Shown: positions 33,781-43,353, counted from the first letter of the stretch. The stretch: DNA of 64,000 nucleotides from CAZRCZ01 sp964598765 (GCA_964598765.1 CAZRCZ010000016.1:54064-118063); one strand, 5' to 3'. Numbers and translations are program-made. The notes: generated by a model from the sequence alone, not told the origin.

Positions 33781-35571
33781 ATGGCGGACGAACGGCGAAA
33801 AAAATTCCTCCGGCTTAATCTCGCCCTCATCGCGGCGTTGATCCTCGGCCTCTTTGCCGACCGACAAATCCGCCCCAAATCGGGCTGGACCGCCCATTAT
33901 TTCAACGCCGACGGATCAGGCAACGAAAATCCGATCTTCGTCCGCTACGAAGTCCCGCCGACCGATTGCAAATTCGCCGATTTGCGCAAGAGTCTCCCTC
34001 CGAAATTCAAAGTCCGATACCTCGGCAAAGTTCGTATTCTCTATTCGGGAACTTATTTTTTCGACGTTGCCGCGGCGGAGGAATCGCGTCTTTGGATTGA
34101 CGAAAAACCGATTGCCGGACGGGGAGCCGAGAAGGATTTTCCGATGGTCGGCGCCACCGAACTCGCGCCCGGACTCCACGACGTCAAACTGGAATACACG
34201 CACGATTCGCTCACGACCGCCCCGTTGCAACTGGGCTTGATGTGGTCCAAAGAAATCGACGTTGAGCGTCCCTTCCCGGCCAGCGCCGCGTATCCTCCCG
34301 ACACGAGGCAATGGCGATTCACGCTCTCCGCCGCGTTGCGGTTTTTGTTGGTCGTGGATGGCATCGCTTTGCTCTTGGGGTTTGCCGTGATGATGATGAC
34401 TCCGCGTTCGGCGCGGCGATTTTATTTTGGCGTCGCCACCGCTTTTTTGAGCGTCTGCGCGATTGTGGCTCTCGCGGAAATCGGTTTGCGCCTCGCCGGA
34501 ATCGGTCCGAGGGAATACGTGCCGGGCAACATCTGGCTGAAATACGATCTGAAAACTCCCGGCTCCGTCACGCAATACATGGGCTATCTTCCCTACAACG
34601 TGAAGGATTTTGAGGTTCCGGTCCGGATCAATTCCAAAGGTTGGCGCGACGCCGAATACGACGAGAAAAAACCGGACGGCGTTTATCGGATTCTCGTCAT
34701 CGGCGATTCCTACGTCGAGGGGAAGGAAGTCGCGCTGGAAAAAACCTTCCATAAACTTCTGGAAAAGAAACTCAACGCGACCCTCGGCGGACCGAATCGC
34801 CGATTCGAGGTCATGGCGCTGAGCAGGGGCGGAATCGGGACGGGGATCGAACTCAATTATCTCCGCGACCCCGGACTGAAATACTCCCCCGACATGGTGG
34901 TTCTTTCGGTTTTTCCGGGCAATGACGTTCGCGAAAATTCGCCGCCGCTGAACGACCGGTATTGGGCGTGGTTCAACGGCGTTTATCGCGCGCACGTCGT
35001 CACGGCGCGTATTCATTTCTTGGATGTTTTTCTACGCTTCAAGTGGTCCTACCTAAACCATTTTCTCGCCGACCGTCTTTGCGATTATTACGTTGGGCAT
35101 CTCTATCTTTTTCACAGGGGATTGAAAAAGGAGGAGATGATTTCCAACGACGCGGAGGTTTATCGCCGGGGTCCGTATTCCGAGCTTTGGAACAACGCTT
35201 GGGACTACACGAAGAATTTTCTGCGGGAGTTCAAGGGCGAAACCGACGCGCGTCATATTCCGCTCAAGGTCATGCTCTCCCATTCGGCGCAAGTCTCCGG
35301 TCTGAACAGCGAGGATTTGATTCGCGGCGGAAAATCAAAATACGATCTTCAAAAACCCTTCGAGATTCTTTCCGATTTTCTTGACGGAGAAAAAATCGAA
35401 TATCTCAACCTCGAACCGATTCTGACGCGGTATGAGTCTCAAACCAGAAAACCTTATTATTGGCGCCACGACGCCCACTGGAACGAAACCGGCCACGCGG
35501 TCGTCGCCGACGCGCTGTATGATTTTCTTTTCCCCCAACTGAAATCGGAAAATCTCCCCCATGAGAAATAA
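33781..35571 (+). CDS. PA14-like domain fused to membrane SGNH (AlgX-type) protein
   Basis: 596-aa protein. An N-terminal helix (about residues 10-26) exports a PA14-like beta-barrel (about 35-165; GTYFFDVAAAEESRLWID is the tell-tale hairpin), a fold that often binds carbohydrate. Two more helices follow (about 180-205 and 215-240), then an SGNH domain with VIGDSYVEG (Ser310) and the AlgJ/AlgX-style DAHWN near the end (Asp564, His566). The parts suggest glycan binding plus O-acyl transfer or esterase action at the cell surface. A weak GGCTTGACG element lies at 33741-33749. The stop overlaps the next gene by 11 bp. Confidence 0.83.
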   Translation: MADERRKKFLRLNLALIAALILGLFADRQIRPKSGWTAHYFNADGSGNENPIFVRYEVPPTDCKFADLRKSLPPKFKVRYLGKVRILYSGTYFFDVAAAEESRLWIDEKPIAGRGAEKDFPMVGATELAPGLHDVKLEYTHDSLTTAPLQLGLMWSKEIDVERPFPASAAYPPDTRQWRFTLSAALRFLLVVDGIALLLGFAVMMMTPRSARRFYFGVATAFLSVCAIVALAEIGLRLAGIGPREYVPGNIWLKYDLKTPGSVTQYMGYLPYNVKDFEVPVRINSKGWRDAEYDEKKPDGVYRILVIGDSYVEGKEVALEKTFHKLLEKKLNATLGGPNRRFEVMALSRGGIGTGIELNYLRDPGLKYSPDMVVLSVFPGNDVRENSPPLNDRYWAWFNGVYRAHVVTARIHFLDVFLRFKWSYLNHFLADRLCDYYVGHLYLFHRGLKKEEMISNDAEVYRRGPYSELWNNAWDYTKNFLREFKGETDARHIPLKVMLSHSAQVSGLNSEDLIRGGKSKYDLQKPFEILSDFLDGEKIEYLNLEPILTRYESQTRKPYYWRHDAHWNETGHAVVADALYDFLFPQLKSENLPHEK

Positions 35572-36898
35572 AGCGAACTTAGGGCTAGCATGGTTATGGT
35601 CCCTATTTAATTTCTTTATAATCAATACGAGGCTTCCTGCCCTCGAACCGAACCAAGTTCTCCTTGTCTATAACCACTTCGACGCCGATTCCAAGGCGAT
35701 CCGCGATCATTACCTTCAATCGCGCCCGGGCGTCGCGGAGTTCGATCTGGCCGAGCGCGAACTGGTCGGACGTCACACCGTTCCCTACGATTTTTACCGT
35801 CAATTCATCCGATTTCCCCTGCGCCGGTTACTCGCCGCCAATCCGGGCATGGCGGAGCGGATTATCTGCATCGTCCTGACCAAGGGCATCCCGCACCGGA
35901 TCGAGGACATGAATCATCCGCTCATTGGCGACGACGCGGGGGGAATGCGCGCCGAGTGGATCGACCGCGGCGACTTCACCGCCGCGTCGGTGGACTCCGA
36001 GATGACGCTTCTTTGGCAAGATTTGGAGCGGAACGAATCCGGCGGCGCGTTTGACAGCAAAGCCGACGGTTTCATCGTCAATCCCTACTACGGCAAAACG
36101 GAACCGATCGCGCAATTTGACCGCCACTTCATCACGCAACCGAAACAATTCGGCGACATCGTCAAGGTCGGCTCCGATTCCGAGACCGCGCAGGGAGGAT
36201 GGGAGGCGGTTTCGGCGAAGCTTCCCTCGGCGAGGTTGACGCCGGGGGACATTTATCTTGTCGCACGCCTGGACGGCAAAACGGCGCAGGACGTCATCGC
36301 CGCGATTGACCGCGCGCATGAAATCACGGCGGACCCGCAAACCGCGCGGATCGTTCTGGACGCGAACGCGCAAGGCGATTTGGATAAAGGGGATTACGAG
36401 CGGACGGCCGATTTGCTCAACGCCGCCGGATGGAAGGCGATTTATGATCGAAGCCCCAAATTTCTGACCGGCGACAAGGTGGGCGGTCCGGTTCTCGCTT
36501 ATGCCAGTTATGGCCTCAACGACCGCGACCCGAACATGCCTTCGTCGGGAGCGTATATTTCGACGTTTCGATTTCTTCCGGGGGCGATTTTCAACACGTT
36601 GGAAAGTTTCAGCGGTCGGGATTTCGGCGGCGCGGGGGACCGCGCGGGACACGAGCAAACCCAACTTGCCGAATTCATCCATGCTGGAGGGACGCTCGGC
36701 GTCGGCAATGTTTGGGAGCCGTTTTCGTTCACCGCCGCGAACAATGAACTTTTGTTGGGGGGATTTCTTCTGCGTGGAATGAGTTTCGTCGAAGCCGCTT
36801 ACGCTTCGCTTCCGGTTCTTAGTTGGCAACAGATCGTCGTCGGCGATCCGCTGGCGCGGTTGATTCGTGTTCCTCCGCATCCATCCGCGTCCAAATAA
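35561..36898 (+). CDS. TIGR03790 family secreted protein
   Basis: 445-aa protein of the TIGR03790 family. The N-terminal hydrophobic segment (residues 8-24) is a signal peptide or anchor. Family-typical segments are NQVLLVYN, SRPGV, ERIICIVLTKGIPHRI, the ...VDSEMTLL block and the late HAGGTLGVGNVWEPF. The role is unknown; these proteins occur in environmental bacteria with surface-polymer genes. The start overlaps the PA14-SGNH stop by 11 bp, so the two are co-translated. The last residues (PHPSASK) are encoded by a GCATCCATCCGCGTCC repeat-like stretch similar to the intergenic periodic repeats. Confidence 0.85.
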   Translation: MRNKANLGLAWLWSLFNFFIINTRLPALEPNQVLLVYNHFDADSKAIRDHYLQSRPGVAEFDLAERELVGRHTVPYDFYRQFIRFPLRRLLAANPGMAERIICIVLTKGIPHRIEDMNHPLIGDDAGGMRAEWIDRGDFTAASVDSEMTLLWQDLERNESGGAFDSKADGFIVNPYYGKTEPIAQFDRHFITQPKQFGDIVKVGSDSETAQGGWEAVSAKLPSARLTPGDIYLVARLDGKTAQDVIAAIDRAHEITADPQTARIVLDANAQGDLDKGDYERTADLLNAAGWKAIYDRSPKFLTGDKVGGPVLAYASYGLNDRDPNMPSSGAYISTFRFLPGAIFNTLESFSGRDFGGAGDRAGHEQTQLAEFIHAGGTLGVGNVWEPFSFTAANNELLLGGFLLRGMSFVEAAYASLPVLSWQQIVVGDPLARLIRVPPHPSASK

Positions 36899-36916
36899 GT
36901 CTCACTCAATGTCCCC

Positions 36917-37648
36917 CTACAGCCCGAAATGCTCCATCAAGTAGGGAGGCGTGCCGTCCAATCCCCTTCCGCTGTCATAGATGTTGCCCTTGGAGAGCAT
37001 CCCGTTGGTTGGGTCATAGACGACGTAAACCGTTCCCAAATAATCGAGGGCATTGCCGTAAGGTCGCGGCCAACCGTATAAGTTTCCCGAAACGGGACCC
37101 ATGTAGCCGTCCGGCCCGACGCTGACCACGAGATAGCCGATCTCGCCGGGGATGACGCGGCGCGGATCGTTGATCGTGTAACGGCTGTTAACGAGCCACG
37201 AAGCCTGTGTCGGGTCCCAATAATCTATGACGTCGTTGGGAGGCGGGATGGTCGTTTCAAAGACGTCCACGGGCAAGGAGGTGATATAGGCAATCGGCGT
37301 CGTCAGGACCGACATTTGCTCGAGCCGATTCCCGACTTCAGGAACCGAGGGCTTCATGCTGGCCTGAATGATGTTGTGGCGGATCGGGGGCGCGTTGTTG
37401 TCCACGGTGTAGGCTTCAATGGCGGTGACCAGCGCGCGCATGTCGTTTTTAACTCGACTGACGCGGGCGCGGGTTTGCGCCTCGAGAAAATTCGGCACCG
37501 CAATCGCCGCCAAAATGGCGATGATCGCCACGACGATCAGCAATTCAATCAGCGTAAACGCTCGCGGGAAGGGGGAGGGAAGGGGTGTTTCCGGCTTCAA
37601 AGGGGACAAACTCCAAGCCGCGCCAACCGGCGGAAATTTGGGGCGCAA
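36917..37648 (-). CDS. Type II secretion/type IV pilin-like pseudopilin
   Basis: 243-aa prepilin-like protein. The class III signal ends ...PRA^FTLIELLIVVAIIAILAAIAVPNF with Glu at +5. The residue before the cleavage site is Ala30, where Gly is usual; prepilin peptidases can tolerate Ala. The long helix continues as LEAQTRARVSRVKNDMRAL, and the C-terminal globular part is rich in Pro, Gly and Tyr (GPDGYMGP). This pseudopilin type is abundant in several candidate phyla, where many copies accompany a type II-like secretion system or pilus. The 30-residue leader is unusually long, so a downstream start is possible. It converges with TIGR03790 and diverges from fkbM. Confidence 0.87.
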   Translation of the reverse strand: MRPKFPPVGAAWSLSPLKPETPLPSPFPRAFTLIELLIVVAIIAILAAIAVPNFLEAQTRARVSRVKNDMRALVTAIEAYTVDNNAPPIRHNIIQASMKPSVPEVGNRLEQMSVLTTPIAYITSLPVDVFETTIPPPNDVIDYWDPTQASWLVNSRYTINDPRRVIPGEIGYLVVSVGPDGYMGPVSGNLYGWPRPYGNALDYLGTVYVVYDPTNGMLSKGNIYDSGRGLDGTPPYLMEHFGL

Positions 37649-37763
37649 ATGAAGTTTATATCCCCGGTCCCAATGGTGTCAACTTATCGGACCGATCCAC
37701 GTTGGTGGCGGACTTGCTTCCCGCTCATTTCAAGCGCATACTGAGCGGAAAACGGAAACCACT

Positions 37764-38738
37764 TTGGATCCTGCCGACACCCAATCCTCTTCCGTCGCGG
37801 ACTCCGATCCGGCGCCGGAGCAAGAGCGTCCGAAGGGATCATCACCCTCCTGTGGGCTTTTCCGCGCCGGCATGGGATCCCGCGCGTTGGCGGCGATCAA
37901 CCGATTTCCCATCGGCATTCGGGAAGTGCGAATCGGCGAGGATCGGCTTTATCCCTTCACATTGGACCGGTATCTGACCGCCTTGACGTGGAAATTCGGT
38001 CTGTTGGGAAGGACGGTCCGCAAATTCATCGCAAACGAAGTGAAACCGGGCATGGTCGCGGTGGACGTGGGAGCCAACATTGGATTTCAGACCATCGGTT
38101 TGGCGCGCCTAGTCGGACCCAAGGGGAAAGTCCATGCCATCGAGCCGGAACCGCGCAATTTTCAGGCCTTGGCCCGAACTGTGGACTGCTCGAAGTTTGC
38201 CAACGTACATCTCCATTCAGTCGCCGCTTGGGAAAGCGAAGGAGTAATATCCCTGCATCTTTCCGGCTTTCATGGGGGGGATCATCGAACAAGCCGTCGT
38301 TTTGCGCCCGACAAAATCACCCCGTTGTTCGATGGTCTTCCCCGAACCTACAAAATGGTGGGTTGGCTCTTCTTTCCTCCGGACGAGCGTCGAGATTCCA
38401 TCAAAGTCGCGGCCCGGAGCTTGGATGCGCTTTTGGCGGACGAGCCGCGGATTGATTTTGTCAAGATGGACGTGCAGGGAGCGGAGATTTCGGTTCTTCT
38501 TGGCGCGCGCGAGATGCTTCGGCGCAATCCGCAAATCCGAATATTATGCGAGTTTGTTCCCGAATTCATTCGCCGCGCCGGTGGCGATCCGCGTCAACTG
38601 TTCGATTGCATTGCGGAAACCGGGCTGTCCATCCATTGGCTTAATTCCCGGGGAAAACTGATCCCAATCGAACCTGAACCGGCGTTGGCTCTCGCCGAGC
38701 GCGCCGGCTCAATCAATCTTTATCTGCGCGGATTGTGA
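37764..38738 (+). CDS. FkbM family methyltransferase
   Basis: 324-aa SAM-dependent methyltransferase of the FkbM family, start TTG 37764 (an ATG at codon 37, MGSRAL, is possible). The SAM motif VAVDVGANIGFQTI lies near residue 100. Further family blocks are VHAIEPEPRNF, VHLHSVAAW, the later FVKMDVQGAEISVLLGA and LCEFVPEF. FkbM enzymes methylate hydroxyl groups on sugars or polyketides, so a glycan target fits the neighbouring surface-polymer genes. The final ISLHLSG...PPDERRDSIKV region is a typical lid. It converges with the DinB gene. Confidence 0.88.
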   Translation: MDPADTQSSSVADSDPAPEQERPKGSSPSCGLFRAGMGSRALAAINRFPIGIREVRIGEDRLYPFTLDRYLTALTWKFGLLGRTVRKFIANEVKPGMVAVDVGANIGFQTIGLARLVGPKGKVHAIEPEPRNFQALARTVDCSKFANVHLHSVAAWESEGVISLHLSGFHGGDHRTSRRFAPDKITPLFDGLPRTYKMVGWLFFPPDERRDSIKVAARSLDALLADEPRIDFVKMDVQGAEISVLLGAREMLRRNPQIRILCEFVPEFIRRAGGDPRQLFDCIAETGLSIHWLNSRGKLIPIEPEPALALAERAGSINLYLRGL

Positions 38739-38749
38739 TTGGATTGTCG

Positions 38750-38767
38750 GATTGGCTCCGGCCAATC
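38750..38767. terminator. Hairpin between convergent fkbM and dinB-like genes
   Basis: Perfect 7-bp GATTGGC/GCCAATC stem with a TCCG tetraloop, overlapping the dinB-like stop. No flanking T-run on either strand, so it is a candidate bidirectional terminator only by position. Confidence 0.35.
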
Positions 38768-39287
38768 ACTCCGGCGCGTTGGCCAGAAGCGCGAATTGTC
38801 CCCGATGGTGGCTGTCATGGATGATGTTCAGCGTCACGCAATCCTGAACGGTGGAGACCAACTGCTTGAGCGGCTCGGGCAATTTTCCCAGTGGAGGACC
38901 GAGGAGTTGCTCGTCGCTGAGCTTGGCGACGCTTTGGGCCAGACCCGCCATCACTTTGGAATAGGCTTGAACCACTTCGTCCCACGCGGGATAATCGGCG
39001 GCATTGGTCGTGATTTTGTCCCCCCCGAAAAAGTCCGGGCTGAATTTCTTGCGCCACGGTTCCTTGACCGCGCCGGTCGGCGCGCCCATGCCGATCGAAT
39101 TCCCGATGAACTCGGCGGTGTTCGCCATGTGGCCGATGAGCCAGAGTGGCGTGGCCTTGTTGACGGCAACCTGATGAAATCGTCTTTTTTCGGCACAACT
39201 TTTGACGCACTTCTCCGTCTGCGCTTGGCAGGCTGAAAGCAGGCGCGACAACGTCGCGGCGGCGGTGATGGACTTATTATCCGACAT
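38766..39287 (-). CDS. DinB-like four-helix-bundle protein
   Basis: 173-aa DinB/YfiT-type protein. The metal-binding histidine triad of the superfamily is visible: His53 in LWLIGHMAN, then His157 and His161 in IIHDSHHRGQ near the C-terminus. Such proteins bind a divalent metal, and some are mycothiol or bacillithiol S-transferases; a specific reaction is not assignable. It is a single gene. The upstream gap (39288-39556) carries an inverted periodic repeat. Confidence 0.87.
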   Translation of the reverse strand: MSDNKSITAAATLSRLLSACQAQTEKCVKSCAEKRRFHQVAVNKATPLWLIGHMANTAEFIGNSIGMGAPTGAVKEPWRKKFSPDFFGGDKITTNAADYPAWDEVVQAYSKVMAGLAQSVAKLSDEQLLGPPLGKLPEPLKQLVSTVQDCVTLNIIHDSHHRGQFALLANAPE

Positions 39288-39363
39288 GGGTTGATCCTTT
39301 CATCTTCTGAATTTCGGGATCAACTTTAGAAATGTTTGGGATGAAACTCCATCTTAATTTGTA

Positions 39364-39428
39364 CCGCCAAGACGCCAATCTGCGTCATCCGCGAAATCCG
39401 AGGATATATTTTCTTCTTGGCGTCCTGG
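39364..39428. repeat. Inverted periodic repeat (GCCAAGACGCCAA family)
   Basis: Left arm CCGCCAAGACGCCAA at 39364-39378, right arm TTCTTGGCGTCCTGG at 39414-39428, about 12 of 15 positions pairing, with a ~35-nt centre. It has the same construction as the elements at 43354 and 58568. No ORF is seen between 39288 and 39556. Confidence 0.7.
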
Positions 39429-39556
39429 GCAGTTCGACCGGATTTTCTTGAAGGCGCGCAAACCATTCTTCTACAGTGGATTCGAAACTTGTTTCTTAAA
39501 AGGCCGGAATCTTGGGTTTCCTTTCAATTCATCGCTCGCGAGGGAGTGATTCGGGA

Positions 39557-42103
39557 ATGAGGCGCGTTGCTTTTTTCGCCGGTCTGATCATTTGCTGGGC
39601 AACCGCGACCGTCGGTTGGAGCAAGGTGGAAATCGCCGGATTCAATTTGGGATTTGGAGCAACGTATGCCTCCGGGACTTGGACTCCCCTGCGGATCGTG
39701 CTGACAAATCTTCCCGACACGCAACATGGCGGCGAGAAGCCCCGCGATTTCAAAGGGGAAGTCCACGCCATCGTCACCGACAACAACGCCCAAGCGGTCC
39801 GCTATGCTCAGGCGGTCGAGCTTCCGTTTCAATCAAGCAAGCAGATCGAGTTTTCGGTTCAACTGGCCGACAATCCCGCGCCGCTGATCGTGGAAATGAA
39901 CGATGAGAAGGGGCGACTGTTGGCCCGGACGGAAATTCCGCTGGGGGCGCGTCAAGGCCAGAATCTGCGCAACAAGCTATTCGTCCCGCCGACGGTTCTC
40001 TTGGAAAAAGACCCGAACCAAAACGTGAATTTTCCTTGCTGGGTTTCCCATTCGGCCAACATTCAAAGGATCGGTTTGGAGGAATTGCCCTCGGACGTGA
40101 AAAGCTATTCGACCGTGCGGGTCGTCGTTGCGCGGGATCGGATTCACAACAAATTGAGCGAGCCGCAACTGAAGGCGTTGGAGGAGTGGATTGCGTCGGG
40201 AGGCCAATTAGTCGTCATACTCCCGCGCAATTTGGAGGGGATCAAGCTCGATCCATGGTTGAAACCGCGATTGCCGGGGATTCCAGCAACGACGCGCGAA
40301 GCGCGGCTGGAGGAAATTTATCCGGGATCGGGAAACGACAAAACACTCATCGCGCAGTGGGAAAAGATTGATCCGTCGGCCCGCACGTTCTGGAATTCGT
40401 CGGTTGGTCCGATCGCGCTGGCGCGACCGCTGGGTCAAGGGCAAATCATCGCGCTGGGGGTGGACCCGGCGGCGCTCGGCGGCAACTCGATGGGAACCCC
40501 GGTCGGAATTCAAATGCAACGGGTTCTCGAATCCTGCCTCTTGGCTCCCGCGCCGGAGGATTTGCGCGCGCGGCATTATTGGTCCACGTCGGAGATCAAT
40601 CCGCCGTTTGAAGTCCCGATGCTTCCCCGGCTCTGGATGGTGACCGGATTGATCGCGCTTTTTGTGATCGTCGTCGGTCCGGTCAATTTTTACATCCTGC
40701 GACGCAAACGGCGATTGGAATTGGCGTGGGCGACGATCCCCGGATTGTCCGTTTTCTTTTTCGTCGCGATTTACGTCTATGGAATCCTCTCCAAGGGAAG
40801 CGATCATCTTTACGCGTCGGCGGAAATCCTTCAATTGCGATCCGCCGATTCCAAGGGATTGTTGCTGTGGACGGCGAGCCAGTTTTCTCCGGCGGGGAGA
40901 AATTACCGATTCTCGGCTCCCAACGGAGGAACCGTCCTGCCGCTCTTGCATTACTACGATCCGCCCGATCCGGGGAAATTCCAGTTTTTGAAAAACATCG
41001 GCATGATCGGACCGAACGTCGCCGCCGAAACGTCAAGCGCGGCGCGAGCCTACGCTCGAAAAGACGGCGGCTACGATCTGATCAACCGAGTCGAGCAATG
41101 GACGACGGCCTTTTATCAGGGGGAGCGACCGGTGGAAATCAACGGAAGCGTGATCGGTCGGGTCACGATACTGGCGGGCGACGGTTCATCGGTCCGTCTT
41201 CATGCTGAAAACAAGACCGAGGCCGACTTGTCCGACGCGACGCTTTACGTGGGACAAGAAAAATTCAGACTGGGGGACATTCAATCGGGTGCGAGCGTGG
41301 ATCGGACCTTCAACGGGTCATCAGGCGTGAAAAGCAACGTCCCCGCCGATCCGCCGAAACAGCCGCTCGAACTGGACAAATATCAAGTGGACGCCTCGGA
41401 TAAAATTCGTGACGGAGCTTACTCGACCTATCCGATCCTGCCGCTTCAAAATCCCCAGCGGCGATGCAGGATCATGGCGCGGCAATCGAAATGGACGAGC
41501 GAGGTCAAAATCGAGCCGGAGCCGAATTTCAAAAAAGTTTGTTCGTTGGTGGAAATCGAATTACCGGTGGAAATCGAGGGACAAGTTACTTTTTCCTCCG
41601 ATAAGACATTGAGAAGGGAGGTTTACGACTTTGATTCCAACGGCACGACCTTTTACGAGCGCGCGGATCAGTTCTGCGCGCTCAGCGATTCATGGATCGA
41701 AGTGCTTTTCGCTCCTCCACCGCTGGTCTCCTCGGCCCGATTCACCGACGGGGAGATTCACGGAAATTTCGTCGGCTACAATTATGATTTGACCGCGCGG
41801 GCATTCAATTACGAGACCGGCGCGTGGGACGCGGCCTCGGAGCAGACCGGCGCCGACAGCGGCATGAGCGCCAAATTGAAATCCATTCGGGTGAAGCCGG
41901 AGTGGGTCAATCCTTCGGGGCGTCAAGTCCGCCTGCGCTTGGAAGCGCGCGATCCGCAAGGGGAGAAACAAACGACGATGGGGAGTTTCCGCAGTCTCAA
42001 AGGGGCAAGGGTGGCGATCGGCTCCTTGGAAGCGAGCTTGAGTTTCGTCGGTTCTCCGGCGCAGAATGAGGCGGCGTTGGAAGGCAATTCAAAAGGCAAC
42101 TGA
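39557..42103 (+). CDS. Large exported accessory protein of the ABC system
   Basis: 848-aa protein from ATG 39557, where a clear signal peptide begins (MRRVAFFAGLIICWATATVGWS); an upstream in-frame start at 39512 adds only 15 polar residues. A beta-rich N-terminal half follows. VRVVVARDRIH...GGQLVVILP (about residues 185-230) resembles a GATase1-like/GldG-type domain. Two membrane helices lie near 360-430 (LWMVTGLIALFVIVVGPVNFYIL and an adjacent helix), then a long soluble C-terminal part. It is followed by an ABC ATPase and an ABC-2 permease on the same strand, as in gliding/Gld-like and uncharacterised export systems. It is likely an extracytoplasmic partner; substrate unknown. Confidence 0.65.
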   Translation: MRRVAFFAGLIICWATATVGWSKVEIAGFNLGFGATYASGTWTPLRIVLTNLPDTQHGGEKPRDFKGEVHAIVTDNNAQAVRYAQAVELPFQSSKQIEFSVQLADNPAPLIVEMNDEKGRLLARTEIPLGARQGQNLRNKLFVPPTVLLEKDPNQNVNFPCWVSHSANIQRIGLEELPSDVKSYSTVRVVVARDRIHNKLSEPQLKALEEWIASGGQLVVILPRNLEGIKLDPWLKPRLPGIPATTREARLEEIYPGSGNDKTLIAQWEKIDPSARTFWNSSVGPIALARPLGQGQIIALGVDPAALGGNSMGTPVGIQMQRVLESCLLAPAPEDLRARHYWSTSEINPPFEVPMLPRLWMVTGLIALFVIVVGPVNFYILRRKRRLELAWATIPGLSVFFFVAIYVYGILSKGSDHLYASAEILQLRSADSKGLLLWTASQFSPAGRNYRFSAPNGGTVLPLLHYYDPPDPGKFQFLKNIGMIGPNVAAETSSAARAYARKDGGYDLINRVEQWTTAFYQGERPVEINGSVIGRVTILAGDGSSVRLHAENKTEADLSDATLYVGQEKFRLGDIQSGASVDRTFNGSSGVKSNVPADPPKQPLELDKYQVDASDKIRDGAYSTYPILPLQNPQRRCRIMARQSKWTSEVKIEPEPNFKKVCSLVEIELPVEIEGQVTFSSDKTLRREVYDFDSNGTTFYERADQFCALSDSWIEVLFAPPPLVSSARFTDGEIHGNFVGYNYDLTARAFNYETGAWDAASEQTGADSGMSAKLKSIRVKPEWVNPSGRQVRLRLEARDPQGEKQTTMGSFRSLKGARVAIGSLEASLSFVGSPAQNEAALEGNSKGN

Positions 42104-42146
42104 GGTCGAGGAAGTTTTCGAAACCATGAATTCATCGGAAAATTCG

Positions 42147-42302
42147 CCACGGGGGCACAGAGAGGTCCCCGATTCGATTTAAGTAAGAGGGAAAATTAGC
42201 GTACTGAAATCAAAAGAATCACTTTTTGAAGGTAAATTGCAGATGCTTTTATTTTTTCCAGATGCCGACCGTGCGCCGATTTCCTCTCCGAGTTTCTGTG
42301 GT
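42147..42302. repeat. Degenerate inverted repeat (CCACGG...CACAGAG family)
   Basis: Left arm CCACGGGGGCACAGAGAGG at 42147-42165 and right arm CCTCTCCGAGTTTCTGTGGT at 42283-42302 are imperfect reverse complements. The unit type matches widely seen GGCACAGAG-style intergenic repeats. The central ~115 bp is AT-rich and may contain the promoter of the ABC ATPase. No ORF is supported. Confidence 0.5.
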
Positions 42303-42376
42303 AATTCTAATAAAATCTCAACTTCATCGTCTCATAAAAAGGGGAATCTCTAACCCGGCGAAGGGACAAAAGAACC

Positions 42377-43303
42377 ATGATCCGAACTTATAACCTCACC
42401 AAACGCTTCGGCAGTCTGACGGCGGTGGACAACCTGAACCTCGAAATCGGGACGGGCGACATCTTCGGCTTCATCGGTCCCAACGGCGCGGGCAAGACGA
42501 CGACGATCAAGATGCTCGCCACGCTCACCCGGCCGACCGACGGCTACGCCGACATCTGCGGCTACAACATCGTCAGGGAACTGGACGACGTGAAGCGGGT
42601 GATCGGCTACATGCCCGATTTCTTCGGCGTCTATGACGACATGAAGGTCTGGGAGTATCTCGATTTCTTCGCCATGGCCTACAAGATTCATCCCTCCCAG
42701 CGCGTCAAGATCATTGACGACGTTCTGCAACTGACCGATCTGATGGTAAAGAAGGAGGACTACGTGGAGTCGCTTTCGCGCGGAATGAAGCAACGGCTTT
42801 GCCTCGCCAAGACGCTCGTCCACGATCCCAAGGTTTTGCTCTTGGACGAGCCGGCCAGCGGGCTGGACCCGCGCGCGCGGATCGAACTGCGCGAGTTGCT
42901 CAAGGAGCTTCGCAAGATGGGCAAAACGATTTTGATTTCGTCGCACATCCTCACCGAGTTGGCGGACTTCTGCAACACGATTGGAATCATCGAGCAGGGA
43001 AAACTGCTTGTGGCCGGTCCCGTCGCCGAAATCACGCAACAACTCCAAGGGGCGCGGGTGGTCGAGGTGCAGATCAAATCGGACGTGAATCAGGCGACGG
43101 ACTTTCTGAGCGCGCTTCCCGGCGTCCAGAAGGTCGAGGGCGACGGCGAAATCTTGCGCGTTTCCGTCGCGATCGAGCTGGAGGACGTCAGTTCGCTCAT
43201 GGAGGAATTGGTCAAACGCGGCGTCAAGGTCGCGTCGTTCCGCGAGGTCGAGGTGAACCTTGAGGATATCTTCATGAAGATCACCAAAGGGGCAGTGCAA
43301 TGA
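42377..43303 (+). CDS. ABC-2 type transporter ATP-binding protein
   Basis: 308-aa ATPase subunit. Walker A GPNGAGKT lies at about 34-41, the ABC signature is LSRGMKQR (133-140), and Walker B with catalytic glutamate is VLLLDEP (153-159), followed by the H-loop in SSHILTE. The C-terminal region after ~215 is a beta-rich extension (VVEVQIKSDVN...) typical of the DrrA/NatA/GldA group. A GAAGGGAC ribosome-binding site precedes the ATG. It pairs with the permease at 43521-45152, from which it is separated by a ~165-bp inverted-repeat element, and with the large accessory protein upstream. Export or membrane-modifying role; substrate unknown. Confidence 0.93.
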   Translation: MIRTYNLTKRFGSLTAVDNLNLEIGTGDIFGFIGPNGAGKTTTIKMLATLTRPTDGYADICGYNIVRELDDVKRVIGYMPDFFGVYDDMKVWEYLDFFAMAYKIHPSQRVKIIDDVLQLTDLMVKKEDYVESLSRGMKQRLCLAKTLVHDPKVLLLDEPASGLDPRARIELRELLKELRKMGKTILISSHILTELADFCNTIGIIEQGKLLVAGPVAEITQQLQGARVVEVQIKSDVNQATDFLSALPGVQKVEGDGEILRVSVAIELEDVSSLMEELVKRGVKVASFREVEVNLEDIFMKITKGAVQ

Positions 43304-43353
43304 GATCGCTCTGGCGGCGCAAGGAAGATTGTGATCTTCTGCAGAGTTTGTTT

